Below, piece by piece: positions 9,529 through 16,723 of a DNA stretch of 64,000 nt. The translations under genes were made by a program, and so were the position numbers. Position 1 is the stretch's first letter; each line of letters starts with the position of its first letter. The DNA comes from Lutibacter oceani (lineage in GTDB: Bacteria > Bacteroidota > Bacteroidia > Flavobacteriales > Flavobacteriaceae): contig NZ_QTTQ01000009.1 of the NCBI RefSeq assembly GCF_003384935.1, positions 248,001 through 312,000 of the forward strand, given 5' to 3'. The notes under the pieces are model-generated. The model worked only from the letters and a program-made list of their open reading frames with translations. It did not search any database and was not told where the DNA came from.

Positions 9529-9853
9529 TTTCTTCCTTTATTGGTTGAACACTTACAGCTCCAATGCAATTTTGACAACATGCTAATAACAATCCCATTC
9601 TGTCATTTGGATTTATTTTCCAATTTTTTGAAGCAATATTTAATAACCAACCTTCAGGAATTAATCCCTCGAAAAATGCGAATAATCGATTGCTTTTGTA
9701 AGGTTCATTTCTTACAGGTAACGTAAATGTGATAAATTGATTGGGAAAGTTCTTCACATATTCACTTGTATATGTAAATGTGTATTCCCCATCATCCGTT
9801 TCCACTAATTTTCCGGCAAGGATTGTATCGTAAAATATTTCAGCACTTCTCAT
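9518..9853 (-). CDS. hipS: HipS-like protein (free HipA N-terminal domain)
   Basis: The 111-residue protein matches the HipA N-subdomain-1: an LxxxxDGEYTFTYTSEY segment, FTLPVRNEPYKS, then LFAFFEGLIPEGWLL and NDRMGLLLACCQNCIGAVSV. In one-piece HipA this domain is fused to the kinase; here it is separate. In characterised HipBST systems the equivalent protein (HipS) is the antitoxin that blocks the kinase. It starts 3 nt after the HTH gene and overlaps the kinase gene by 11 bp, so the three are probably co-translated. Confidence 0.8.
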   Translation of the reverse strand: MRSAEIFYDTILAGKLVETDDGEYTFTYTSEYVKNFPNQFITFTLPVRNEPYKSNRLFAFFEGLIPEGWLLNIASKNWKINPNDRMGLLLACCQNCIGAVSVQPIKEENEE

Positions 9854-9856
9854 CGG

Positions 9857-10075
9857 TTAATTATTAGGTTCTTTACTTTCTTTTAAACTTACTGGAGCCA
9901 ATTGGTGTCCAAACATTTTTAGCACCAAATTTACTTTATCCATATTGAGGTTCGTTTTTCCCTGTTCAATTTTTCGGATGACTGTTAAAGCTACACCAGT
10001 TCTTTCAGCAAATTCTTCCTGAGTTAAATTCACTTCTTTTCTACGTTCTTTTACAAACTGTGCTAAATCTTTCAT
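9857..10075 (-). CDS. hipB: HipB-like Xre-family antitoxin/repressor
   Basis: The 72-residue protein is a single Cro/C1-type helix-turn-helix (KERRKEVNLTQEEFAERTGVALTVIRKIEQGKTN). HipB proteins bind operators upstream of their operon and complex the toxin. It is the first gene of the three-gene operon and lies just downstream of a cluster of A+T-rich half-sites suited to autoregulation. Confidence 0.82.
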   Translation of the reverse strand: MKDLAQFVKERRKEVNLTQEEFAERTGVALTVIRKIEQGKTNLNMDKVNLVLKMFGHQLAPVSLKESKEPNN

Positions 10076-10088
10076 TATATGCTTTTAA

Positions 10089-10140
10089 GTATAATTTAAT
10101 GTAAATATACTAAATTATATGTATTTACGTATAATTTAGT
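10089..10140. promoter_or_regulatory. Probable HipB operator cluster
   Basis: An 11-bp inverted repeat ACTAAATTATA (10109-10119) / TATAATTTAGT (10130-10140) lies 14 bp upstream of a further direct copy of the half-site GTATAATTTA (10089-10098, again within 10129-10138). Half-sites fall about 20 and 40 bp apart, that is, on the same helix face, directly before hipB. This fits autorepression, but no protein-DNA evidence exists. Confidence 0.55.
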
Positions 10141-10196
10141 GTTAAATATGATTTTTATATGCTAAAACATATAAAAATAGAGTATAAGGAATTGTA

Positions 10197-10409
10197 CTAT
10201 GATACTTTTTGAAGATATTCTGTAACGATTTCTAATTTAATACCACTGTATTCAGCAAATTCTTCTGAAGTGATAAATTGATGAGGCTGCTTCCCAAAAT
10301 GAATTTTGATATCATTTAAAAGCCTACGTCCATAACGCTCACTTCTTCCAGTGATGCACTGAATGTCTTTTGGGTATATGCAAGCTCGTATAATCTTCAT
10401 TTGATGCAC
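10197..10409 (-). CDS. Small conserved-looking protein, function unknown
   Basis: A 70-residue product, or 67 residues if the second Met at 10400 is used. It contains KIIRACIYPKDIQCITG, a basic SERYGRRLLNDIK segment and ITSEEFAEYSGIKLEIVTEYL, which looks like a short helix-turn-helix. No family is recognised with certainty. It is divergent from the four-gene cassette that starts at 10557. Real coding is supported by ordinary amino-acid composition. Confidence 0.5.
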   Translation of the reverse strand: MHQMKIIRACIYPKDIQCITGRSERYGRRLLNDIKIHFGKQPHQFITSEEFAEYSGIKLEIVTEYLQKVS

Positions 10410-10556
10410 TATCTATGCTTTATCCTAGCTTCATCTATGCTACACCTATGGTCTACTTCGGACTAAAAAGTTAGAATCGGCTGGAATGGGACTTCATTTT
10501 TTAATTTCATTATAAAGATAGGTTCATTTGTTGAGAATTAAAAATTTTAAGTAATT

Positions 10557-11312
10557 ATGGCTAGACAAAATGGTATTATCAAATTAAAGGGAACTATCGG
10601 TGGTATTTCTTTTTACAAAACTTCGGATGGACATCTTGCCCGCGAAAAAGGTGGTGTGGATAAATCCAGAATTGCAAATGATCCTGCGTTTCAAAGAACG
10701 CGTGAAAACGGTGCTGAATTTGGAGCTGCCGGTAAAGGTGGAAAATTAGTGCGAAGTGCTATTCGAATTCTTTTGCAGAATGCAAAAGATAAAAGAGTAG
10801 TGAGCAGATTAACAACTGATCTTTTAAAAATAGTGAAAACCGATGCTGTCAATGAGCGTGGTTCAAGAACTGTTCAAGGTGGGGATTTGAGTTTATTTCA
10901 AGGGTTTGAATTTAACACCAATGGAAAGTTAGGTTCAACGCTGTTTGCTCCTTCAGTAAATGCTTTTGACCGTGTAACGGGAGAAGCAACGGTGAGTATT
11001 GCAGCTTTTGCACCAAAGGTGCGTATTGCTGCACCAGCTGGAACAACCCATTTTAAAGTAGTAGCGGGTGCTGCAGAAGTGGATTTTAAAGGTGAAACTT
11101 CCGTTTTTGAAAGTGATGAAACTGCTATTTTACCTTATGATAACGCAAATACTGCTGCTATTGATTTGATTACAGCTGTTACTGCAAATACAGGGCTTCC
11201 TGTGATTCAGGTGTTGGGTGTTGAGTTTTATCAGGAAGTAAATGGGCAAATGTATCCATTGAAAAACGGTTCATACAATGCCTTGGCAGTTGTGAAAGTT
11301 GACACTCTATAG
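10557..11312 (+). CDS. Conserved Bacteroidota protein of unknown function, cassette gene 1
   Basis: The 251-residue protein has no signal peptide. The N-terminus (GTIGGISFYKTSDGHLAREKGG) is Gly-rich and basic and resembles the start of DUF6266-type proteins of Bacteroidota; I cannot confirm the family. A charged segment (NDPAFQRTRENGAEFGAAGKGGKLVRSAI) is followed by a predicted beta-rich C-terminal half with repeated FAPxV-like stretches. It opens a tight four-gene run (1-bp overlap with the next gene). Its bases look more G+C-rich than the neighbouring genes. Confidence 0.7.
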   Translation: MARQNGIIKLKGTIGGISFYKTSDGHLAREKGGVDKSRIANDPAFQRTRENGAEFGAAGKGGKLVRSAIRILLQNAKDKRVVSRLTTDLLKIVKTDAVNERGSRTVQGGDLSLFQGFEFNTNGKLGSTLFAPSVNAFDRVTGEATVSIAAFAPKVRIAAPAGTTHFKVVAGAAEVDFKGETSVFESDETAILPYDNANTAAIDLITAVTANTGLPVIQVLGVEFYQEVNGQMYPLKNGSYNALAVVKVDTL

Positions 11313-11707
11313 TGGAACTTATTTTACAAAGAACCTATTTTAAAGAGGGTACCAACGGTGCCCTTTTTTACAATGATCGGTTTTTAGGTTTTACTATTGA
11401 ATTGCCCTGGTTGAATAATGCGCGAACTATTTCGTGTATTCCTGAAGGTGTATACAATTTAAAACCAAGATTCTCTGAAAAGTTTAAACATCATCTTCAG
11501 CTTCAAAATGTAAAAGGCAGAAGTTTGATCTTATTGCATCCTGCAAATGATGCTAGAAAAGAATTGGAAGGATGTATTGCACCAGTGCAACACCTTTCCG
11601 GGTTAGGAAAGGGAATTTCATCCAAAATAACACTGCAAAAAATAGTTTCAATATGCTACCAAGCTTTTGACCGAAAAGAACAAGTAACCTTACTAATTAA
11701 ATCTTAA
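11312..11707 (+). CDS. DUF5675-family protein, cassette gene 2
   Basis: The 131-residue protein begins with GTG overlapping the last base of the previous gene. The pattern LxRTYFKEGTNGALFYNDRFLGFTIELPW, then SCIPEGVYNLKPRFS and LLHPANDARKELEGCIAP is that of DUF5675 proteins, which occur in phages and mobile regions and are functionally uncharacterised. The conserved IPEGxY, HxxN and GC motifs suggest a small enzyme-like fold, but no activity can be assigned. It is coupled to the membrane-protein genes that follow. Confidence 0.7.
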   Translation: MELILQRTYFKEGTNGALFYNDRFLGFTIELPWLNNARTISCIPEGVYNLKPRFSEKFKHHLQLQNVKGRSLILLHPANDARKELEGCIAPVQHLSGLGKGISSKITLQKIVSICYQAFDRKEQVTLLIKS

Positions 11708-11710
11708 CAT

Positions 11711-11944
11711 ATGAAAATTATAGATCGTTTAAAACAACCAACTCCAACATTTTTTAGAAAACTGCGAAATATCGGCATTGCTTTGGCTACTACTGGTGGT
11801 GCTATTTTAGCAGCTCCTATAAGTCTGCCTGCACTTTTAATTACTATTGCAACTTATTTAACGGTTGCTGGAACTGTTGCAACTGCTGTAAGCCAAGCTG
11901 TGGTTTCTGACCAAGAAAAAAACATTGACGAAGACCAAAATTAA
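11711..11944 (+). CDS. Small membrane protein, cassette gene 3
   Basis: A 77-residue product with a basic N-terminus (KIIDRLKQPTPTFFRKLRNIG), one or two hydrophobic segments (about residues 22-62, rich in Ala, Leu, Ile and Thr) and an acidic tail (DQEKNIDEDQN). It overlaps the next gene by 20 bp. Size and layout would fit a holin or a small inner-membrane protein; no homologue is recognised. Confidence 0.55.
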   Translation: MKIIDRLKQPTPTFFRKLRNIGIALATTGGAILAAPISLPALLITIATYLTVAGTVATAVSQAVVSDQEKNIDEDQN

Positions 11945-12125
11945 GACTTTGATGCTACAAAATGATTTACAATTAAAATCTGGTGTTGTTGGAGGTACTT
12001 TGTTTTCAACAATAATTAATATCAGTTTTAACGATATTTTATTTACAGTTATAATGGCAGTTATTGGAGCGGTGGTCAGTTTTTTTGTTTCTTATGTATT
12101 GAAACGGTTGTTTGGAAAAAGATAA
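11925..12125 (+). CDS. Small membrane protein, cassette gene 4
   Basis: A 66-residue product with one strong membrane segment (about residues 36-58, ILFTVIMAVIGAVVSFFVSY) and a basic end (LKRLFGKR). It overlaps the preceding gene by 20 bp and is followed at once by a terminator, so it ends the operon. It is holin-like in appearance only. Confidence 0.5.
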   Translation: MTKTKIKTLMLQNDLQLKSGVVGGTLFSTIINISFNDILFTVIMAVIGAVVSFFVSYVLKRLFGKR

Positions 12126-12156
12126 ATGCCTAGCTATTTTTATCCAGGCATTTTTT
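12124..12156 (+). terminator. Terminator of the four-gene cassette
   Basis: Stem AAATGCCT (12124-12131) / AGGCATTT (12146-12153) followed by Ts, overlapping the stop codon of the last cassette gene. Confidence 0.7.
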
Positions 12157-12164
12157 GATTTTAT

Positions 12165-12286
12165 CAAAGGTTAAAAAAGCTTGGGAAAGGTGAGGTTTTG
12201 AAATCTTAATTTTCCCAAGGTTTGTTTTGTCTTATAAAATTAATCGAACTTTCCTATTAAGCATAATGAAGTTTTTTTAACCTTTG
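12165..12286. repeat. 122-bp MITE-like segment with 14-bp terminal inverted repeats
   Basis: Perfect inverted repeats CAAAGGTTAAAAAA (12165-12178) and TTTTTTAACCTTTG (12273-12286) enclose a nested 9-bp inverted repeat CTTGGGAAA (12180-12188) / TTTCCCAAG (12211-12219). The right arm ends exactly at the stop codon of the PIN gene. It could be a small mobile repeat or a structured RNA or terminator. Confidence 0.5.
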
Positions 12287-12802
12287 TTAACCAACGTTTT
12301 TTTCTTTCTTCCAGCATTTTATTCGTAATTCAATTTCTCTTTTTGGTAATCTATTATTTAAAAGTGATAATTGTGAAATTTTTTCAATAGCAATTTTAAA
12401 ACTTATAAGGTTTTGCTTTAAAAGTTCATCAAAGATGAAAATTATCCCTCTAACTTCTACACCCTCTTTTGTAGCTTGTTTTCTTAATTTACCATCTCCA
12501 GTCAACAAAGCACCTACTAGCTTTTTACTATAGTACCATACGGAACAATCTTCGAAACTCAAACCATTACTTTTTTCAAGTATTTCAGTTATTCCTTGAA
12601 AATCTATAACATCATCAGTTTGTATAACCTTTAATTTTCCGCTTTTAATTAATTTTAAAACCGGAGTTTTTTGTTCATCATTTAACTCTGCAATTACAAA
12701 ATCCGTAGTATGTAATTCAAAATTTATTTTGGAAAAAATATTTAAAAGCTCCAGTTTTGCTAAGTCTATTAAAATATTAGCGTCATTTATTACAATCTTC
12801 AT
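12287..12802 (-). CDS. PIN-domain ribonuclease-like toxin
   Basis: The 171-residue protein has the PIN acidic pattern: Asp7 in INDANILIDL, Glu39 (IAEL), Glu84/Asp85 (SFEDCS) and Asp103 (TGDGKLR). PIN toxins are metal-dependent RNases. It lies 10 nt after an Xre-ImmA gene on the same strand, an arrangement described as a predicted toxin-antitoxin pairing. It is longer than typical VapC (about 130), with a basic C-terminal extension (RLPKREIELRIKCWKKEK). Confidence 0.75.
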   Translation of the reverse strand: MKIVINDANILIDLAKLELLNIFSKINFELHTTDFVIAELNDEQKTPVLKLIKSGKLKVIQTDDVIDFQGITEILEKSNGLSFEDCSVWYYSKKLVGALLTGDGKLRKQATKEGVEVRGIIFIFDELLKQNLISFKIAIEKISQLSLLNNRLPKREIELRIKCWKKEKNVG

Positions 12803-12812
12803 AGCAAAAAAA

Positions 12813-13859
12813 CTATATTAAAGAACTTTCTTTTATACTTTCAATATTTTTATTTAATAAAGATGAGGCTTTACTAAATGATATGTTTTCTTGTGCTAAG
12901 GCTCTATAAACTAATCTCTCATATCTATTAGATTTTTCTGGGGTTTCGAATCTGGAGTGATTAACTTCTCGTTCTAATGATGGGTTAAATCTTATTTTTT
13001 TATAAAAATTAGCATGTCGTAGTTTAGAAAGTATTCCAGCATCTACAAGTCTATAAACTATTGCAGGAATACTTATTCCATACTTCTTTTGAGTTGAAAT
13101 TAATTCAGTTAAAGTAATATGCTCTCTTTTCCCTCCAAATTCTTTTATTACAATATTTTTTGGAAATAAAAATTCAGCTGCAAATTTATTACAATAGTTT
13201 TCTTCTTGTTTAACGTTACACTCAGGTAAATTAAGAAGAAGATGCCCTAATTCGTGAAGAAGAGTAAATCTTTTTCTTTCTACTGGGAAATTTCCGTTGA
13301 CAACAATTACAGGAAATTTATTATTTACGTAAGTTGCCATTCCATCAAATTTTTCATCTACGTCAAAAAGTTCAATTACTTTTATTTCTTTATCCTCTAA
13401 AAGTTGAATTATATTATGTATTGGATCAATTCCAATATTCCATTCAGTACGTAATTTAAGAACAATATTTTCAATATCTTCAATACTATTTATTTTACTG
13501 TTTTTTATTATGTTTTTAAAATTATAATCTATAGATAAAGAGTCTTCAATCCATAGATAATTCTCGAGGTTAATTTTAATTTGTTCTTTCAATGAATCTT
13601 GCTTTTTCATTGGAAAAGTTGATTTTTTTCTAAAATTTATTTCTCCAAGTTCAATTTGAAATGAGCTAAAAAAATAGTCAATTTTAAGTCCAAAAAGTTT
13701 TGATAAATCTAAAAGTTTTGAACTAGTTGGCATTGATTCTCCATTTTCATATTTACATATCATTTGCTTAGAAATACCTAGCTCATCTGCAACGTTTTGC
13801 TGAGATAAACATTTTAAAATACGAGCGTTTTTAATTCGATTTGCAACAATATTATTCAT
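12813..13859 (-). CDS. Xre-HTH / ImmA-IrrE metallopeptidase fusion (antitoxin-like)
   Basis: The 348-residue protein has an N-terminal Xre helix-turn-helix (residues 7-60, LKCLSQQNVADELGISKQMICKYENG). A zinc metallopeptidase domain of the ImmA/IrrE (COG2856) type follows, with HELGH at 202-206 and downstream NKFAAEFLFP. Such proteins repress their own operon or release repression by proteolysis. It precedes the PIN toxin gene and is preceded by a clear promoter with overlapping palindrome. Confidence 0.85.
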   Translation of the reverse strand: MNNIVANRIKNARILKCLSQQNVADELGISKQMICKYENGESMPTSSKLLDLSKLFGLKIDYFFSSFQIELGEINFRKKSTFPMKKQDSLKEQIKINLENYLWIEDSLSIDYNFKNIIKNSKINSIEDIENIVLKLRTEWNIGIDPIHNIIQLLEDKEIKVIELFDVDEKFDGMATYVNNKFPVIVVNGNFPVERKRFTLLHELGHLLLNLPECNVKQEENYCNKFAAEFLFPKNIVIKEFGGKREHITLTELISTQKKYGISIPAIVYRLVDAGILSKLRHANFYKKIRFNPSLEREVNHSRFETPEKSNRYERLVYRALAQENISFSKASSLLNKNIESIKESSLI

Positions 13860-13874
13860 AATTCAATTCTTTTG

Positions 13875-13910
13875 GTTGACAAAGTTACATAAATATATGA
13901 AATTGTCAAC
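13875..13910 (-). promoter_or_regulatory. Promoter with overlapping operator for the Xre-ImmA/PIN pair
   Basis: On the minus strand GTTG (13910-13907) is 19 nt before TAACTTTG (13887-13880), a full Bacteroidota promoter. Inverted repeats GTTGACAA (13875-13882) / TTGTCAAC (13903-13910) cover both promoter boxes, so a bound repressor would block the polymerase. This fits autoregulation by the HTH protein. Confidence 0.7.
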
Positions 13911-14108
13911 TAAAAACCAAATATTTATCTTTTTTTAGATATGTTGGGTAACGTTTTATAACTAAACAAATGATCCACTAAAACAGTGTAATCTTATTGA
14001 TAATCATAATTTTATATTGTTATATGTTTATTTTTTTTGGTTTACTAAATTAGGTTAAATAAGTTTAAAATTTAATTATAATATGTTGATTTAGATTGTT
14101 AGTAAAAG

Positions 14109-14129
14109 ATTCCGGATCAATTCCGGAAT
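14109..14129. repeat. Short intergenic palindrome
   Basis: ATTCCGG / CCGGAAT with a 7-nt spacer. It belongs to the kind of dispersed short palindromes that recur in this island. The rest of the interval 13911-14151 is A+T-rich with no gene seen. Confidence 0.5.
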
Positions 14130-14151
14130 GAAGCTTCAGTATGTTTACAAC

Positions 14152-14502
14152 TTAATAATAATAAACTACAACTTCCAAACCTACTTGTTTTGCCAGATCA
14201 ATCATATGTTTTGTGCCTTTGCTTTTTCCATCCAAAAAAGCTATTAGAGTATCGGCATAATTTGCCATTTCTTTATTTCTTTTTGGTCCTGCAGCTTTTC
14301 CAAATCTTTTCCAGTCTGCAGGGAATTTTGTTAGTAGAAAACCTTTTTCAGCTGCATATTGTTCGCCTAGTTTATCGGCTCCTTTGTAGTAAGCACCGCT
14401 TACGATTTCAATATTGGTTTGAATCTGGAGAATGTTGTCACAAATTTGACATAGTTTTTTGTAGTCGTTGAAGTTTCGACTTCCGGCAATTATTAGTTTC
14501 AT
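14152..14502 (-). CDS. DUF2493/SLOG-type nucleotide-binding family protein
   Basis: Starting from the Met at 14502 gives 116 residues, beginning MKLIIAGSRNFNDY. The pattern IIAGSRxFxDY, EIVSGAYYKGADKLGEQYA, WKRFGKAAGPKRNKEM and LIAFLDGKSKGTKHMIDLA is that of DUF2493 proteins, a Rossmann-like SLOG fold that binds nucleotide-type ligands. An upstream in-frame start at 14541 would put 13 residues across a dispersed palindrome and is rejected. Such genes are common on phages and islands; the role is unknown. Confidence 0.8.
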   Translation of the reverse strand: MKLIIAGSRNFNDYKKLCQICDNILQIQTNIEIVSGAYYKGADKLGEQYAAEKGFLLTKFPADWKRFGKAAGPKRNKEMANYADTLIAFLDGKSKGTKHMIDLAKQVGLEVVVYYY

Positions 14503-14525
14503 TGTTTGTTTTCGGTTAATGAAGG

Positions 14526-14553
14526 TGAGATCCCCAGTCAAGCTGAGGATGAC
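14526..14553. repeat. Short palindromic repeat, copy b
   Basis: A GAGATCCCC...GAGGATGAC type palindrome, a diverged relative of the copies at 16470, 36049 and 55371. Confidence 0.55.
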
Positions 14554-14581
14554 TTTTTGACTCAGCTCAGTATAGGATATT

Positions 14582-14986
14582 TTAAGACCTCAACAAAGCA
14601 ATTTTGAGTTCTGAAATTGCTTTGAGTTGTAGTTTAAGGTTTTCTTCAAAAGCGGTAATTTTCACGAGTTTTTCAACCTTGGTTTCCCATTGCTGTTGCT
14701 CGTAGTTTTGTAAAGCTGTTTTAATTATATTTCTGGTTTCTACAACTCCAATAAATGGAATAACACTTCCTTTTAAATAATAGCTGAAATACTTCCCTAT
14801 TTTAAGTGACAGGCATAAGTAAAAAAGGAACTCTCGTTCTTATGGACTATGTGTAGTGACAACAAAACAATTTGGGCAAGGTTCTGGTAATGGCTTACCA
14901 CTATTTAAGCCTTTGTTTAAAATAAAAAAGTGCGGTTTGTTATAGGTTCTTCCGCTTCGGTGGGTTTTGATTTCAAAAGTTGACAT
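14582..14986 (-). pseudogene. DUF6943-like gene interrupted by an in-frame stop
   Basis: Reading from ATG at 14986 gives 48 residues (STFEIKTHRSGRTYNKPHFF...). Codon 49 is then TAA (14842-14840), after which the same frame stays open for 85 more codons (REFLFYLCLSLKIGKYFSYY...) to a TAA at 14582. The joined protein, about 134 residues, looks like a DUF6943-type protein of Flavobacteria. A single change such as GAA to TAA explains the break. It could be a true nonsense mutation or a sequencing error. Confidence 0.65.
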
Positions 14987-15234
14987 AGTTATCCAATTAA
15001 AATTTATACGCTTCGCGCATATATATTTTTTGGAAGAGAAAGAAAAAAGATAGCTGGAATACTGGTTGTGGGGTAAATGCTGTCAAGGTTTTCGAGAAAA
15101 ATACTACCTGTTCAAAATGTTAAAACGAAACCGAACATTTTGTGAGGTGGAGATTTTTTTCAAAACCCGTAGGGCTTGACCTTGAAAGTATTAGTGTGGT
15201 GAGTGTAGGAAACAACCGATATTTGCGAACTTTT

Positions 15235-15534
15235 TTATTTATACCTTGGATGTAATCTATGATTCTCTAAATAATTTATGATTTCTTGTTTTTTATAATA
15301 CACTCTATTTCCAATTCCAAGTGGTACTAATATTCCTTTTTTAGACCAGTTCCAAAGTGTTGATTGATCAATTTTCAAAAAAGATGAGGCTTCTTTTCTT
15401 GTTAATAATGTTTCATCATTTTTTGTTGCGTATTCTTTAAGATACACTTCAATTTTACTAAGGAGTTTTTCAGCGACTTTATCTGCTAATTCATCTACTG
15501 TTATTTCCTGAATTTGAATGGTTTTAGTAATCAT
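15235..15534 (-). CDS. Excisionase-like helix-turn-helix DNA-binding protein
   Basis: The 99-residue protein has an N-terminal helical segment (ELADKVAEKLLSKIEVYL) and a MerR/excisionase-type winged HTH (LLTRKEASSFLKIDQSTLWNWSKKGIL, then VYYKKQEIINYL). Bacteroidota mobile elements often carry such genes near their integration or replication module. Here it stands alone next to a large non-coding region, so it may be a relic of another element. The interval 14987-15234 on its left shows no gene. Confidence 0.8.
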   Translation of the reverse strand: MITKTIQIQEITVDELADKVAEKLLSKIEVYLKEYATKNDETLLTRKEASSFLKIDQSTLWNWSKKGILVPLGIGNRVYYKKQEIINYLENHRLHPRYK

Positions 15535-16061
15535 AATATATGGTTTAATGTTTGAAACTAAATTACTAAATGTTTCAATTCGCAGGTAATCGCGCAGCTA
15601 ATAAATGCGGTAGCATTTAAGCGAGCCGCCGGCGAGATGAACGAAGGGTGTTGGGGCAATAGCATGTTGCCTTTTCGGCATAAGTGCGTGCAACAACTAC
15701 GTGGAACACGCAAAGGGTGGTCGGTGTTTTTGAAGCTGAGAGAAAGGCAAGGGCAATTTATGTAGTGAAGCGTGACGAGTGGTGTGTGCTCCGCCTTGGT
15801 TTATGGTTGCTGGTTGTTTGTTGATGGCTGTTTGGTTTGAATATTATTATTTAAAGTACAATTTGCGGAGCGCCAAAACGAGGAACAATGAACGGAATAC
15901 TTTGCTCTTGTGAGCTTTTGCAATATGTAATAATCCGCTTTTGAAATGGCTTTACAGTAAATTTAGGTAGCGTAATTATTCAAAGAAGTATAATTTAGAT
16001 AATAACTTGAGCGGTTATTTTATATGCAAAATGAATGCCTTCAAAAACTGTGACAACCGTA

Positions 16062-16233
16062 CCCCAAAGCAGGGATTAACACTTCTATTACGAACTAAAA
16101 ATACTTCAAAATAAAACGCATAGCTTATTTTAAAATTTATCACATATAACCTTGTTATGCTCAAAATTTAAAACTATTTATTTTTTTGTCTTTTATACTT
16201 CTCATAACGAAGTTACAATACCCTGCTTTGGGG
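16062..16233. repeat. Spaced 13-bp inverted repeat
   Basis: CCCCAAAGCAGGG (16062-16074) and CCCTGCTTTGGGG (16221-16233) are perfect inverted copies separated by 146 nt. They are unusually G+C-rich for this region and stand outside any gene. Confidence 0.6.
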
Positions 16234-16469
16234 GTTGCCCGGAGTGAGCAGCAGGCGAGCCCAAATTATGTAATAGCGGTTTGCACCCAACAAAAAGTAG
16301 TTTACACTTTGAAGGGTTTGGGGGCAAAAGATAGCTATGCGTGAGTAATGCGTGGAATGTGTGCAATAAAGTAACTGAGTGTGCTGCAATGAGCACCCAC
16401 TGGAGCGCAAATTGTAGTGTAACGAAGGGTAAGTACAAGGGTTTACCTACTATGATTTAGGTTATATGA

Positions 16470-16576
16470 TGAGATCCTGAATCAAGTTCAGGATGACGTT
16501 TTTTAATGAATGCCCTTGTAATTATGCTTTATGGAACTAAATGGAGGGTATTGTGAACACCTTATTACCTGCATGA
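16470..16576 (+). repeat. 107-bp direct repeat, left copy
   Basis: Aligns without gaps to 36049-36155 at about 85% identity by eye. The first 29 bp are the dispersed palindrome (TGAGATCCTGA...TCAGGATGACG), and the remainder shares long exact blocks such as AAATGGAGGGTATTGTGAAC. The two copies lie on either side of the ATPase and sugar-utilisation module. Confidence 0.75.
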
Positions 16577-16624
16577 ATGTTTGTAGTTTGTAGTATTGTT
16601 ACTTATGGAAACGGATTTAAATAT
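16577..16624 (+). repeat. 48-bp direct repeat, left copy, at the edge of the sugar module
   Basis: Aligns without gaps to 35408-35455, with a 16-bp identical core CTTATGGAAACGGATT (16602-16617) and about 75% identity overall. It directly follows the 107-bp repeat. Confidence 0.5.
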
Positions 16625-16687
16625 AACAACTCTTACTTTGATACAATAAATAATCAAAACAACCCTTACTTTGATACAATAAATGAG

Positions 16688-16695
16688 TATATTTG
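16688..16695 (+). promoter_or_regulatory. -7 promoter box before the ATPase gene
   Basis: TATATTTG fits TAnnTTTG. Transcription would start near 16702, downstream of the earliest ATG (16577). This argues for the TTG start of the ATPase at 16724. No TTTG with 19-nt spacing is seen, so the -33 side is weak. Confidence 0.4.
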
Positions 16696-16723
16696 CATTT
16701 ACTTTATAACAAAAACTTGTATT

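Larger units (their letters stand above)
15535..16723. other. Long non-coding region with hairpins, possible relic of mobilisation or recombination site
   Basis: Nearly 1.2 kb with no credible gene; an apparent reading frame on the minus strand at 16202-16438 lacks protein-like composition. 15600-15800 is more G+C-rich and holds hairpins AAATGC/GCATTT (15603-15618) and TGCGTG/CACGCA (15685-15712). Farther right are a spaced 13-bp inverted repeat (16062-16233), a 107-bp duplicated segment (16470-16576) and a 20-bp tandem direct repeat CTTACTTTGATACAATAAAT at 16632-16651 and 16665-16684. No relaxase gene is adjacent. Confidence 0.45.

Noticed and set aside
14503-14541. Upstream start for the DUF2493 gene
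   Set aside because: The extra 13 residues are encoded by a dispersed palindrome; family members begin at MKLIIAGSR.
16202-16438. Apparent 78-residue minus-strand reading frame
   Set aside because: Composition is unlike a protein, two overlapping frames are open at once, and the region is made of repeats and hairpins.
16632-16684. Two 20-bp direct repeats that might suggest a CRISPR array
   Set aside because: Only two copies with a 13-bp interval, no further repeats and no cas genes anywhere in the window.
16577-16723. N-terminal extension of the AAA/DUF4143 ATPase from ATG 16577
   Set aside because: It would cover the 48-bp repeat, two 20-bp direct repeats and a -7 promoter box; related proteins begin near the TTG at 16724.
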